34,611 bases of DNA from an uncultured Victivallales bacterium (GTDB lineage Bacteria; Verrucomicrobiota; Lentisphaeria; Victivallales; UBA1829), in the NCBI GenBank assembly GCA_944391115.1, contig CALXSJ010000030.1:1-34611 (forward strand), in the 5' to 3' direction. Shown one piece after another: positions 1-7,990 of the stretch. A model generated the notes under the pieces. It was not told where the DNA came from, did not search any database, and worked only from the letters and a program-made list of their open reading frames with translations. The translations under genes and the position numbers were made by a program. How positions within the stretch are numbered: the stretch's first letter is position 1; each line of letters starts with the position of its first letter.

Positions 1-5
1 TTTAG

Positions 6-35
6 AAAACGTGAAAAAACAAAAAAAACGTGAAA
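6..35. repeat. 11-bp direct repeat upstream of the first gene
   Basis: The sequence AAAACGTGAAA occurs exactly twice, at 6-16 and 25-35, 19 bp apart and ending about 43 bp before the first start codon. Tandem half-sites at this distance could bind a regulator, but the tracts are A-rich and no -35/-10 pair is obvious nearby. Confidence 0.35.
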
Positions 36-78
36 TCTGGGGTTCAGTCCCTTGAATTTTACATAACAGGAACAAAAC

Positions 79-1038
79 ATGATTCAGCGACTGTTGATCC
101 TGCTGCTTTTGCTCTGCGGATGCGCCGGAGGGGCAACGGAAATCTCCGACATTTACGGGGACGGATTCCGAAAAAAGAATCAGGAAACTTATTTTGTCAA
201 TGCGGGAGGATTGAAAAAACATTCGGTCTTTCTGGAAAAGGGCGCGGACGGATTTGTATTCCGGTCCCCGCTCTCCTTCCTGTTCCGCGAGGTGCCGGTC
301 AAGGCCGACACCAAATACCGGCTCTCTTTTTCCGCCTGCCAGGAGGGCGCGGAAAGCATGGAGGAAAATCCGGGAATGGCGGAGAAAATTTTTGCGCACC
401 GCGAAAATGTCTTTCCGGTCTGCCGCCTTCAATTTTTCAACCGCGGCAAGAAACGCGTGCCCTCCGATGCGGCGTTTTTTGCCATTCCGTTCGGAAAGAT
501 GAAGGAGCATGTGTTTCTCTTCTACGCTCCACCGGGCGCGGAATCCATGCGTCTGAGCTTCAGCGTTCCGAAAGGGGTCAGCCTCTCCCTTTCCGATGTC
601 AGGCTGCGGGAGGAAACGGAGGAAAAGACCTTGAACATCAATCCCCGTTTCGAGCTCGGTCCATGCAATTATTCCGGAATTTCGGCTTTCAACGACAAGT
701 CCGGGCGTCTGATCGCGGACAGAAACGGCAGGACACTCCTGTTCACCGGCTTTTATGCCGTGACAAACCGTTTCCCGCTGAAAAGCGAAGGACCTTATCT
801 GCTGAAAGTCCGCGGAAGCGGCTATTATAAAAACCGCGTGGATTCCATTCTGACGTTTTATGACGCGGCAAGGAAAAAAACCGGAGCATCTCAGATGATC
901 CGTCTGACTCCGCAAAATCAGGAGACGCTTGTGTTCCGTTTTGTCCGTCCTCAGGATGCGGCTTATGCATCTGTGACGGTCTATCATGCCACGATATCTG
1001 AAATCAGCATAATCCGGGAAGAGGAGGAGAAACGATGA
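79..1038 (+). CDS. Secreted or lipoprotein-type two-domain beta-sandwich protein
   Basis: I do not recognise a named family. The 319-residue product starts with a hydrophobic signal segment ending in LCGC around residue 15, which could be a lipobox, so it is probably exported and possibly lipid-anchored. The body reads as two beta-rich modules. The second begins near residue 183 with TLNINPRFELGPCNYSG. A nearly identical phrase (TLNINPDFSLGKDNYSG) plus a YRLSF...EENP block occur in the 336-residue protein at 14671-15681, so the two are paralogues. The start is supported by AGGA seven bases upstream. The gene overlaps capA by 4 bp (ATGA), so they are co-transcribed. A carbohydrate-binding role is inferred from the fold pattern and from glycoside hydrolase neighbours at both loci. 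Confidence 0.75.
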   Translation: MIQRLLILLLLLCGCAGGATEISDIYGDGFRKKNQETYFVNAGGLKKHSVFLEKGADGFVFRSPLSFLFREVPVKADTKYRLSFSACQEGAESMEENPGMAEKIFAHRENVFPVCRLQFFNRGKKRVPSDAAFFAIPFGKMKEHVFLFYAPPGAESMRLSFSVPKGVSLSLSDVRLREETEEKTLNINPRFELGPCNYSGISAFNDKSGRLIADRNGRTLLFTGFYAVTNRFPLKSEGPYLLKVRGSGYYKNRVDSILTFYDAARKKTGASQMIRLTPQNQETLVFRFVRPQDAAYASVTVYHATISEISIIREEEEKR

Positions 1039-2288
1039 TTCCGGAAAATGTGAATGCGATTTGCCTGCTGGAGACGGAAACGCCGTCTCCGCTTTCCTCC
1101 CCTCATGCGGAAATCCTGATTGGAGGCGATTTCTGCCCGCTCCGGCACTATGAAGCGAAACTTCTGCGAGGGGAAAAGATTTTTGCGGATCCTCTGATCG
1201 GACTCTTCCGCAGCCATGACTTTGCTCTGGTCAATCTGGAAGCGCCTCTCTGCAGCGCGTCCCTGCCGGCGATGAGCCGTCTGGGATTCGGCCTCCGGTG
1301 CGATCCCGGAATCGCGGAGGCGCTGAAGGCTCTCGGCATTTCGGCCGTCGGGCTGGCGAACAACCATATTCTCGATTTTCAGGAGGAAGGACTCTTTCAA
1401 ACACTGGAGGCGCTGGAAAAAGTTTCCATCCCTTATGCGGGAGCTGGAAAAAACCTGGAAGACGCGGAAAAACCGCTGGAAGTCCGCTGCGGTCCTTTGC
1501 GGATCGGCATCTGGATGCTGGCGGAAAAGGAGTTGAACTGCGCGGACCGGCATCGGGCCGGGTCGTCCTTTTTTTCTCCGGAAAGGAATCTGCCCCGCAT
1601 TCCGGAGCTTCGTGCCGGCTGCGACTTTCTCATCGTGTATCTCCATGCAGGGCATGAGTTCACGCGCATCCCGTCTCCGCGCATCCGCTCCGCCTGCCGC
1701 GCCTTGATTGATGCAGGCGCGGATCTGGTGATCGGGCATCATCCGCACATGTTTCAGGGAGTGGAACGGTACGGAAACGGATGGATCGCCTACAGTCTCG
1801 GCAATCTGGTCTTCGATTCCGATTATGTCGCGGCATATCCGGGAACAGACCGGGGGTTCCTGCTCTCCGCCGCAATCGCCCCCCACTGTGTGCGGGAACT
1901 GCGCATAATTCCCTGCAAAATGACTCCCGCTTATCTTGTGGAATCCCTGAATGCGGAGGAATTCCGGGATTTTCAATGCAGGATGAAAAACATTTCGGCG
2001 GCGCTGAAGGACGACGAGACGCATAAAAAGGCATGGGAACAGGAGGTCCGCTACCGCTGGGATACGGAATACCGCCAGATTTTGCGGGACATCTCGCGGA
2101 ATTTTTTCAATCCGGAAAATCTTGATTATGCGCTCCGGACCGGGAACCTGTTTACCTGTCCGACCCACCTGGAAATGTTTCAGGAAATCTGCCGGATGCA
2201 CCTGGAGGGGAAATTGAGCCGAACTCCGGAAGAAATCGCCGTCTCCGCGGCCGATCCCCCTACCCCGCTGGGAACAGGAAATTCATGA
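1035..2288 (+). CDS. CapA-family metallophosphoesterase-like protein
   Basis: 417 residues matching the PGA_cap/CapA family, named for poly-gamma-glutamate capsule synthesis and related to calcineurin-like phosphoesterases. Visible motifs in order: GGDF near 30-33, VNLEAPL near 66-72, GLANNHILD near 107-114, LHAGHEF near 203-209, IGHHPH near 233-238, and SLGNLVFD shortly after. The conserved D, N and H residues needed for a metal centre are present. There is no signal peptide or membrane segment, unlike many membrane-bound CapA proteins, so it probably acts in the cytoplasm. The start follows a strong GAGGAG and overlaps the upstream gene by 4 bp. The substrate is unknown: no capB or capC is nearby, and the context (secreted beta-sandwich protein, GH20-like hydrolase) points to glycan or cell-surface metabolism rather than polyglutamate. 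Confidence 0.8.
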   Translation: MIPENVNAICLLETETPSPLSSPHAEILIGGDFCPLRHYEAKLLRGEKIFADPLIGLFRSHDFALVNLEAPLCSASLPAMSRLGFGLRCDPGIAEALKALGISAVGLANNHILDFQEEGLFQTLEALEKVSIPYAGAGKNLEDAEKPLEVRCGPLRIGIWMLAEKELNCADRHRAGSSFFSPERNLPRIPELRAGCDFLIVYLHAGHEFTRIPSPRIRSACRALIDAGADLVIGHHPHMFQGVERYGNGWIAYSLGNLVFDSDYVAAYPGTDRGFLLSAAIAPHCVRELRIIPCKMTPAYLVESLNAEEFRDFQCRMKNISAALKDDETHKKAWEQEVRYRWDTEYRQILRDISRNFFNPENLDYALRTGNLFTCPTHLEMFQEICRMHLEGKLSRTPEEIAVSAADPPTPLGTGNS

Positions 2289-2357
2289 AAAGCGGAGGCG
2301 GGCGTTCCGTGAGAGAATATCTTCATGCCGGCATTTTTTGAAAGAAGGAGAATGAAC

Positions 2358-3692
2358 ATGCGTCCGCTGCACCTGGATCTGAAGGGAATCATTCCATCTG
2401 AGAAAAAGTTTTTGAAGTGGCTGAACTGGTTCAGGACCCGCGGGTTCGACGCTCTGGTTCTGGAATATGACTGCCGCGTCCCATGGAAAGTCTGGGCCGG
2501 CGCCGGAAGTCCGCTTCTGACGAAAAGCGCGGTGAAACGCCTTGTCGGACATGCGGAAAAACTCGGGTTCGAAGTGATTCCCCTGATCCAGATTCATGGT
2601 CATCTGGAGTGGATTCTGAAGAATCCGGAATACAGTTTTCTGAGAGAAAACGGGAATCTGAACGAACTCTGCCCGTGCCATGCGGAAAGTCTCCCGAAAA
2701 TGCGCCGGTGGATCGACGAGGTCGCCGAACTGCATCCCCATGCGGAGAAAATTCATCTGGGGGGAGACGAAACCTGGCACCTCGGCACTTGTCCGCGCTG
2801 CAGAAAAGCCATTCAAAATGACCCCGCGCGGCGCGGACGCATGGGGCTGTATCTGGACCATGTTTCGGCGCTCTGCCGATATGCGTGGGAAGAAAAGCGT
2901 CTCCGCCCGATGCTCTGGGACGACATGTTCTGCGGCGGCAGTTTCCTTCCGTCTCCCGGCGTTTTTCCGGAAGCAACGATTTTTGTTCACTGGAAATACA
3001 GCGGCAAGGTCACGGACCGTCTTGACCGGATCCGCGGCACAGGATTTGAAGTGTGGGGAGCCTCCGCCATCCGCTGCGCATGGAAGCATCATCACTGGAA
3101 GGCGTTGAATCCGATCGGAGAGCGTCTTGCAAATATCGCGGACTGGGAAAAAACCGGACTTCCGGTGCTTCATACCACATGGGGGCGTCCGAACAACCTG
3201 TGGAATCTCTACGGCCCCTGGGAGGCATTGATTCCGGAATTTACCGCGGCAGGCAGTCCGGAGAAATGGAGCGTCCATCCCTGGCGGTCTTTTGTGCGGG
3301 AACTCGACAACGCCCTGCTCCATGCCGACCGGGAGGCGTTGAAAGAGCTGGCGGACAATGCTCTGTCGCTCCCCTGCGGGGACGCGATGGAGGAGGAAGC
3401 GAAGAACTGGTTCCATCTCGGAATCCGTTATGAACTGCTGCATCTGGAATCTCTGGAACTGTTTCAGACGAAGCGCTGTCTGGCGGTTCTGAACCGATAC
3501 GGCTGCCGTGACAGGAGACGTGCGGCGGAATACAGAGATTTGTCGCGGGAGTGTCAGAGAAAAACAGCCCTCTGGGAACGGGATCTCCTCGGATTCTGGA
3601 GAAGAAATGAATTAAGCGACGAAGCGGAGTATCTGGACACACGTCTGGCCGGGATTTGCCATGGCAAAATCCGGACGCCGGAGGAAAGATAA
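2358..3692 (+). CDS. GH20-like glycoside hydrolase (beta-N-acetylhexosaminidase type)
   Basis: A 444-residue TIM-barrel protein with a GH20-like layout. It opens with LHLDLKG, has IQIHGHLEW near 78-85, and GGDETW near 135-140. The D-E pair there is at the position of the GH20 substrate-assisted catalytic Asp-Glu. GH20 enzymes release terminal beta-linked GlcNAc or GalNAc. No signal peptide is visible, so it should act on imported oligosaccharides. ATG codons at 2325, 2352 and 2358 share the frame. AAGGAG at 2345-2350 sits 7 bases before 2358 but only 1 before 2352, so 2358 is preferred. The gene lies about 70 bp after capA and is probably co-transcribed. The C-terminal third (after about 330) is helical and unrecognised. 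Exact specificity is not deducible. Confidence 0.72.
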   Translation: MRPLHLDLKGIIPSEKKFLKWLNWFRTRGFDALVLEYDCRVPWKVWAGAGSPLLTKSAVKRLVGHAEKLGFEVIPLIQIHGHLEWILKNPEYSFLRENGNLNELCPCHAESLPKMRRWIDEVAELHPHAEKIHLGGDETWHLGTCPRCRKAIQNDPARRGRMGLYLDHVSALCRYAWEEKRLRPMLWDDMFCGGSFLPSPGVFPEATIFVHWKYSGKVTDRLDRIRGTGFEVWGASAIRCAWKHHHWKALNPIGERLANIADWEKTGLPVLHTTWGRPNNLWNLYGPWEALIPEFTAAGSPEKWSVHPWRSFVRELDNALLHADREALKELADNALSLPCGDAMEEEAKNWFHLGIRYELLHLESLELFQTKRCLAVLNRYGCRDRRRAAEYRDLSRECQRKTALWERDLLGFWRRNELSDEAEYLDTRLAGICHGKIRTPEER

Positions 3693-3753
3693 GCTCCGGA
3701 CCGGAAATTTCACCTCATTCACGGGGCGGCGCATCCCGGAAATGAAACGGCCG

Positions 3754-4488
3754 TCAGAGATCGCCTTTTTCCGCCAGTTCCGGGAGGATTGCAAGGATCC
3801 GCGACGCGGTCTCGTGCATTTTTCTCTCCAGAATGCCGGGAAGACTGAGCAGGGAAAGCACTCCGATCAGCCTTCCGTTGAACCGGACCGGAAAGGAGAG
3901 CGTGTCAAAATGATAATCCGCCCGGGGAGAAGCCGAACCGTTCTGAAACGAGTAGCCGTGCCGCCGGTAGAAGGCCAGATTTTCCCGAAACGCGGGAAAG
4001 TGATCCGGACCGACCATGCGCAACTGCTCCTCTTCCGTCAGCTCCGCAAGAAAAATTGTGCTGACCGAAGCGGGTCTTCCCAGCGGGGCGCGGAATCCGA
4101 CTTCGGAAAAAACAACCGCTTCCGAACGGTTTTTGGCCGTGCAGACATTGATGAATTCCGTTCCGTCCCGAATGGAAAACTTGGCCGAAAAACCGGCTTC
4201 CGCGACAATCCGGTTCATCAGCGGCTGAAGCTTGCGGTATTTTTCAAGCCGCAGCCCCGTTTTTTCCGTGATCGCGGCAAGTCCGGCGGCAATGTCAAAA
4301 TGTTTTGCTCCGCGTTTTTCCAGCCAGCCGCGTTCCACAAGCGTGGTCACGATGCGGTAGCAGGTGGCCTGGGGAATATGAAGCGCTTTCTGAAGCTCCG
4401 GCTGCGAAACGGGATCGGGAGCCGCCCCCAGATATTCCATGATGTCGATTGCTTTTTCCAGAATCGGAACAATGTTTTTCTTCTCCAT
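3754..4488 (-). CDS. IclR-family transcriptional regulator of the glucuronate operon
   Basis: 244 residues, the normal length for IclR proteins. A winged helix-turn-helix occupies about residues 5-65, including SQPELQKALHIPQATCYRIV and VERGWLEK. The effector-binding domain follows from about 80 to 240, with the family's PLGRPAS-like segment near 134 and a C-terminal sheet containing FNGRLIGVLSLLSLPG. It is transcribed divergently from uxaC, and the two starts are about 300 bp apart. IclR members such as KdgR commonly control uronate and KDG genes, so repression of uxaC-SDR-uxuA with a uronate intermediate as effector is the likely role. It converges on the GH20-like gene with a 61-bp gap. The assignment to the family is firm; the target and effector are inferred from position. 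Confidence 0.9.
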   Translation of the reverse strand: MEKKNIVPILEKAIDIMEYLGAAPDPVSQPELQKALHIPQATCYRIVTTLVERGWLEKRGAKHFDIAAGLAAITEKTGLRLEKYRKLQPLMNRIVAEAGFSAKFSIRDGTEFINVCTAKNRSEAVVFSEVGFRAPLGRPASVSTIFLAELTEEEQLRMVGPDHFPAFRENLAFYRRHGYSFQNGSASPRADYHFDTLSFPVRFNGRLIGVLSLLSLPGILERKMHETASRILAILPELAEKGDL

Positions 4489-4533
4489 ACGATCTCTCTC
4501 TTACTATGACGCCTGCCGTTTCCTTCCGCCTTT

Positions 4534-4561
4534 ACTATACACTTTTCCTCTTTTTTTTCCA
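4534..4561 (-). promoter_or_regulatory. Putative iclR promoter
   Basis: On the minus strand a TATAGT -10 box (4534-4539) lies 16 bp from a weak TGGAAA -35 box (4556-4561). It sits 46 bp upstream of the iclR start and is back-to-back with the uxaC promoter. Confidence 0.4.
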
Positions 4562-4570
4562 GATTGAGAC

Positions 4571-4598
4571 TTGACAAAATCCTTTTTCCGTTTATAAT
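4571..4598 (+). promoter_or_regulatory. Consensus sigma-70-type promoter of the uxaC operon
   Basis: TTGACA at 4571-4576 and TATAAT at 4593-4598 are both perfect consensus hexamers, separated by 16 bp. Transcription should start near 4605, leaving an untranslated leader of about 180 nt before uxaC. Such a strong promoter implies tight repression. Confidence 0.8.
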
Positions 4599-4606
4599 TT
4601 AATTAA

Positions 4607-4621
4607 GAATTACAATAATTC
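4607..4621. promoter_or_regulatory. Candidate IclR operator
   Basis: GAATT-ACAAT-AATTC is a perfect 5+5 inverted repeat starting about 9 bp after the -10 box, at the predicted transcription start. Its place between divergent iclR and uxaC makes it the best candidate binding site of the adjacent regulator. The link to IclR is an inference. Confidence 0.45.
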
Positions 4622-4637
4622 AATAGAGAATAAAATT

Positions 4638-4776
4638 TTCCGCACAGAGGATGCGGAAGATCGGGGATTTCACCTGCGGCGACCGGCTTGTTCCCCCGGG
4701 ACGGAGCAGGAGTGATAAGGAAAGCGCGAAGCAATCCGCGCGATGCAAAACATCGTACGGTCAACCCAATTTTTTT
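4638..4776 (+). repeat. Structured uxaC leader carrying dispersed repeat copy A
   Basis: The leader contains a perfect 7-bp hairpin (TTCCGCA 4638-4644 with TGCGGAA 4652-4658). From 4683 to 4776 follows a 94-bp segment that aligns without a large gap to 22822-22915. Shared blocks include CCGGCTTG, CGAAGCAAT, GCGATGC and a terminal run of seven Ts. A small CGATG/CATCG hairpin in this copy is matched by GATGC/GCATC in the other copy. It lies wholly inside the predicted 5' untranslated region. Confidence 0.55.
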
Positions 4777-4786
4777 GAATGACAAA

Positions 4787-6145
4787 ATGAAAAATAACTT
4801 TCTTTTGAAAACCGGCCTTGCAGTCCGTCTCTACGAGTCTGCGGGCAATCTCCCCCTGATAGACTGGCACAATCATCTTTCCCCCGCGGACATCGCATCG
4901 GACAAGTCCTGGGACAATCTGACCGAGCTCTGGATCGCTCCGGATCCCTACAAGCACAGGGCCATGCGGATCTGCGGAGTTCCGGAACGTTTCATCACGG
5001 GAGACGCCTCCCCGGAAGAGAAATTCGCGGCCTGGAGCCGGACACTGCCGAAACTCTGCGGCAATCCCCTGTATCACTGGAGCATGCTGGAGCTGGAGCG
5101 TGTATTCGGCATCGACAGAGAACTCAATCCGGATTCGGCGGCGGAAATCTGGCATTGCACCGGGGAATGCCTGAAGGAAAGTGACTTTTCCGCGAAATCG
5201 CTGCTCAGACGCTTCCATGTGGAATATGCCGCCCCCTGCATGCCGATCACGGGAGACACGGAAATTTTCCGGGAATGCCCCGGAATTGTTCCGTCGCTGC
5301 GCGGAGACGACCTGACACGGCCCTCCCGTCAATTGCTGTCGCGGCTCCGGCAGACAACCGGAATCGAAACGGATTCGTTCGATGGATTCATACAGGCTGC
5401 CGCCGTCCGTCTGGACGCGTTCCATGCGGCGGGATGCCGGTTTGCGGACCATGCGCTCGACGGGGGATTCCGCTGGATGGATCCGGCAGGAAAAGAAAAT
5501 GAGATCTTCCGCCGGTATCTTGAAACGTGGGAAACTGACGGACACCTGGAATCCGCCATACTCCTCCGGCTCGCCGGCGAGTATGCGCAACGTGCATGGA
5601 CGCTTCAGCTTCATATCGGCGCGGAACGCAGAACCAGCACGCGCCTGCGCGGAATCGCCGGTCCGACGGGCGGTTATGCGGCCATCGCGCATCCGTGCGA
5701 CATCACATCGCTGACCCGCATGCTGGACAGGATCGAATCCGCTCCCCGCGGGCTGCCGCGCGTGATTCTCTACACGCTGAACCCGGCGGACAACGCTTCT
5801 CTGGCGGTTCTGAGCGGTTCCTACACGGAAGACGGGACAAGCGGCAAGGTCCAGCTCGGACCGGCCTGGTGGTTCTGTGATCACATCCACGGCATGCGTT
5901 CCTGTTTCGAATGCATCGCCGCATATGGGGTGTTGTCGGCATTCATCGGCATGACGACGGATTCACGCAGTTTTCTGTCATTCGTCCGGCACGAATATTT
6001 CCGCCGCGTGTTCTGCGGATGGATCGCGGAGAAAGCGGATGCCGGAGAAATGCCGGAAAACTTCGACGCGCTGAAGGATTTAACGGAACATATTTTTTAC
6101 CGGAATGCGGAAAAACTGACCGGTCAGAAGGACGGAAAGAAATGA
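4787..6145 (+). CDS. uxaC: Glucuronate (uronate) isomerase
   Basis: 452 residues from the chosen start, within the usual 450-490 for UxaC. The enzyme isomerises D-glucuronate to D-fructuronate and D-galacturonate to D-tagaturonate in the cytoplasm. Family features seen: LIDWHNHLSP near 25-33, with the two amidohydrolase-type metal histidines (H28, H30); a DKSWDNLTELWI segment; HWSMLELERVFGI; and a C-terminal MTTDSRSFLSFVRHEYFRR block typical of the family. The frame is open further upstream (ATG at 4688), but that region is leader and repeat sequence, and family members begin near this ATG. No strong ribosome-binding site precedes it. It is the first gene of an operon and overlaps the next by 4 bp. 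Confidence 0.93.
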   Translation: MKNNFLLKTGLAVRLYESAGNLPLIDWHNHLSPADIASDKSWDNLTELWIAPDPYKHRAMRICGVPERFITGDASPEEKFAAWSRTLPKLCGNPLYHWSMLELERVFGIDRELNPDSAAEIWHCTGECLKESDFSAKSLLRRFHVEYAAPCMPITGDTEIFRECPGIVPSLRGDDLTRPSRQLLSRLRQTTGIETDSFDGFIQAAAVRLDAFHAAGCRFADHALDGGFRWMDPAGKENEIFRRYLETWETDGHLESAILLRLAGEYAQRAWTLQLHIGAERRTSTRLRGIAGPTGGYAAIAHPCDITSLTRMLDRIESAPRGLPRVILYTLNPADNASLAVLSGSYTEDGTSGKVQLGPAWWFCDHIHGMRSCFECIAAYGVLSAFIGMTTDSRSFLSFVRHEYFRRVFCGWIAEKADAGEMPENFDALKDLTEHIFYRNAEKLTGQKDGKK

Positions 6146-6993
6146 AAACAAAGAAATTTGCGGACAGAACCGCAGTCGTAACGGGGGCGGGCGGCACGCT
6201 CTGCTCGGAAATCGCACTCTATCTTGCGGAATGCGGCGCCAGAGTCGTCCTGATCGGCCGCACGGAGGAGAAACTCCGGAAAACCGCGGATGTAATTGCG
6301 GAGAGGGGCGGACACTGCTGTATCAAGCCGTGCGATGCAACAGAGGAAGACGCGCTGAAGAAAATTGCGGAGGAAACTTATGACGAGTTCGGCCCCTGCC
6401 GGATTCTCGTCAACGGCGCGGGAGGCAACAACATTGGAGCGCTGACCACCAATCAGGTCTTTGACGAAAGAGAACTTTCCGACGCCGCACCGAAGGAAAT
6501 GACCGGTTTTTTCAATCTCGACATGAAAGTGTTCGCCGAAGTTCTCAAAATCAACACGCTCGGCACCGTGCTCCCCTGCCGGGTTTTCGGACGGCAGATG
6601 GCGGAAGCCGGAGGAGGAGCAATCCTCAACTTCGCCTCGATGAACAGCTACCGTCCCCTGAGCCGGGTGCCGGCTTATGCCATGAGCAAAGCGGCTGTCG
6701 TAAACTTCACGCAGTGGCTGGCAGCCTATTTCGCGCCGGCCCGCATCCGGGTCAATGCGGTCGCCCCGGGCTTTTTCGTCAATGAGCGGAGTGTGAAATA
6801 TCTCTGCACTCCGGACGGCGGACTTTCCCCGCGGGGCAGAAACGTCATGCAGCACACTCCGATGGAGCGTTTTGGAAAGCCGCAGGAGCTCATCGGATGC
6901 GTCGAATGGCTCCTGGACGATGAGAAGGCGGCATTCGTCACAGGGATAACAGTGCCGGTGGACGGCGGTTTTCTGGCATCATCCGGAGTGTGA
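6142..6993 (+). CDS. SDR-family D-mannonate oxidoreductase (fructuronate reductase)
   Basis: 283 residues with the short-chain dehydrogenase signature. TGAGGTLCSEIA near 14-25 is the nucleotide-binding glycine motif, followed by NGAGG near 91-95, a catalytic Ser near 166 and Y179-xxx-K183. The segments GGNNIGALTT, NFASMNSYRPLS and VAPGFF resemble the SDR-type D-mannonate oxidoreductases found in uronate operons (Bacillus YjmF type), which reduce D-fructuronate to D-mannonate with NAD(P)H. Position between uxaC and uxuA supports exactly this step. ATG overlaps the uxaC stop by 4 bp, with GGAAAG just upstream. Gluconate-5-dehydrogenase-like activity cannot be excluded from sequence alone. Confidence 0.85.
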   Translation: MKTKKFADRTAVVTGAGGTLCSEIALYLAECGARVVLIGRTEEKLRKTADVIAERGGHCCIKPCDATEEDALKKIAEETYDEFGPCRILVNGAGGNNIGALTTNQVFDERELSDAAPKEMTGFFNLDMKVFAEVLKINTLGTVLPCRVFGRQMAEAGGGAILNFASMNSYRPLSRVPAYAMSKAAVVNFTQWLAAYFAPARIRVNAVAPGFFVNERSVKYLCTPDGGLSPRGRNVMQHTPMERFGKPQELIGCVEWLLDDEKAAFVTGITVPVDGGFLASSGV

Positions 6994-6996
6994 GAC

Positions 6997-7947
6997 ATGA
7001 AACTGTCCCTGATGCTTCCGGCGAAGAAAAACATTCAGTGGGACACGGCCGCCCAGCTTGGCGTGAAATATGCGGTGACGAAGGCCGCGCCCGAACTGAC
7101 AGGATTGCCCGACCCCTCCGATTTTTCCGCCTTGCAAAGCATCCGCGACCGTTTTGCGGAAGCGGGATTCACTCTTTACGCCCTGGAAGGCGATGAATTC
7201 GACATGCACCGCATCAAACTCGGACTCCCCGGACGCGACGGGGATCTGGAACGCTATCGGAACATGCTCGGGAACATGGGCAGACTCGGAATCAAGCTCC
7301 TCTGCTACAACTTCATGGCGGGAATCGGCTGGTTCCGCACAAAAACCGATCTTCCGGAACGCGGCGGAGCTCTGACCAGCGGATTCAGTCTGCGAGACAT
7401 CGACAACGATCTGCCGCTCCGGATCACGGAAGAGGAAATGTGGCGGAACTACGAATATTTTCTGGATGCCGTCCTCCCGGCCGCGGAGGAAGCAGGCGTC
7501 CGGATCGCGCTCCATCCCGATGATCCGCCGGTATCCCCGCTGCTCGGGTATTCCCGCATTCTGACAAGCGCGGACGCCTTCCGGCGCGTCCTGCAGCTGA
7601 GCCGGAGTCCGGCGCACGGCATCACCTTCTGTCAGGCGACTTTCCGCTGCATGGGAGAAGATGTCTTCCAGCTGATCCATGAATTCGGGGAGAAAATTTT
7701 CTTTCTGCACTTCCGGGATTCCGCCGGGACAAAGGAAAATTTCCGCGAAACCTTCCATGACAACGGTCCGACCGATATGGTGCGTCTTCTCAAATGCATG
7801 GCGGATGCCGCGCCGGACTGTCTTGTGCGCCCCGACCACACGCCGACCATGGCGGGGGAAAGCAATGAAAATGCCGGATACGCCATGCTGGGCAACATTT
7901 TCGCCGTGGGATACATCAAAGGCATTCTGGAGGCATGCGCCCTCTGA
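6997..7947 (+). CDS. uxuA: Mannonate dehydratase
   Basis: 316-residue TIM barrel converting D-mannonate to 2-keto-3-deoxygluconate. Diagnostic segments are HPDDPP (H173), FCQATF (C212), FLHFRD (H238) and RPDH (D280). Their spacing closely follows the Mn-binding His-Cys-His-Asp set known for the Streptococcus suis enzyme. It is shorter than the roughly 390-residue E. coli UxuA, mainly in loops. It begins 3 bp after the SDR stop, so the three genes form one tight operon: glucuronate to fructuronate to mannonate to KDG. KDG kinase and aldolase are not in the window and must be elsewhere. Confidence 0.9.
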   Translation: MKLSLMLPAKKNIQWDTAAQLGVKYAVTKAAPELTGLPDPSDFSALQSIRDRFAEAGFTLYALEGDEFDMHRIKLGLPGRDGDLERYRNMLGNMGRLGIKLLCYNFMAGIGWFRTKTDLPERGGALTSGFSLRDIDNDLPLRITEEEMWRNYEYFLDAVLPAAEEAGVRIALHPDDPPVSPLLGYSRILTSADAFRRVLQLSRSPAHGITFCQATFRCMGEDVFQLIHEFGEKIFFLHFRDSAGTKENFRETFHDNGPTDMVRLLKCMADAAPDCLVRPDHTPTMAGESNENAGYAMLGNIFAVGYIKGILEACAL

Positions 7948-7990
7948 AAAAAACACCCGGGCACTTTTAACAATACGGAGAACGTCAAGT

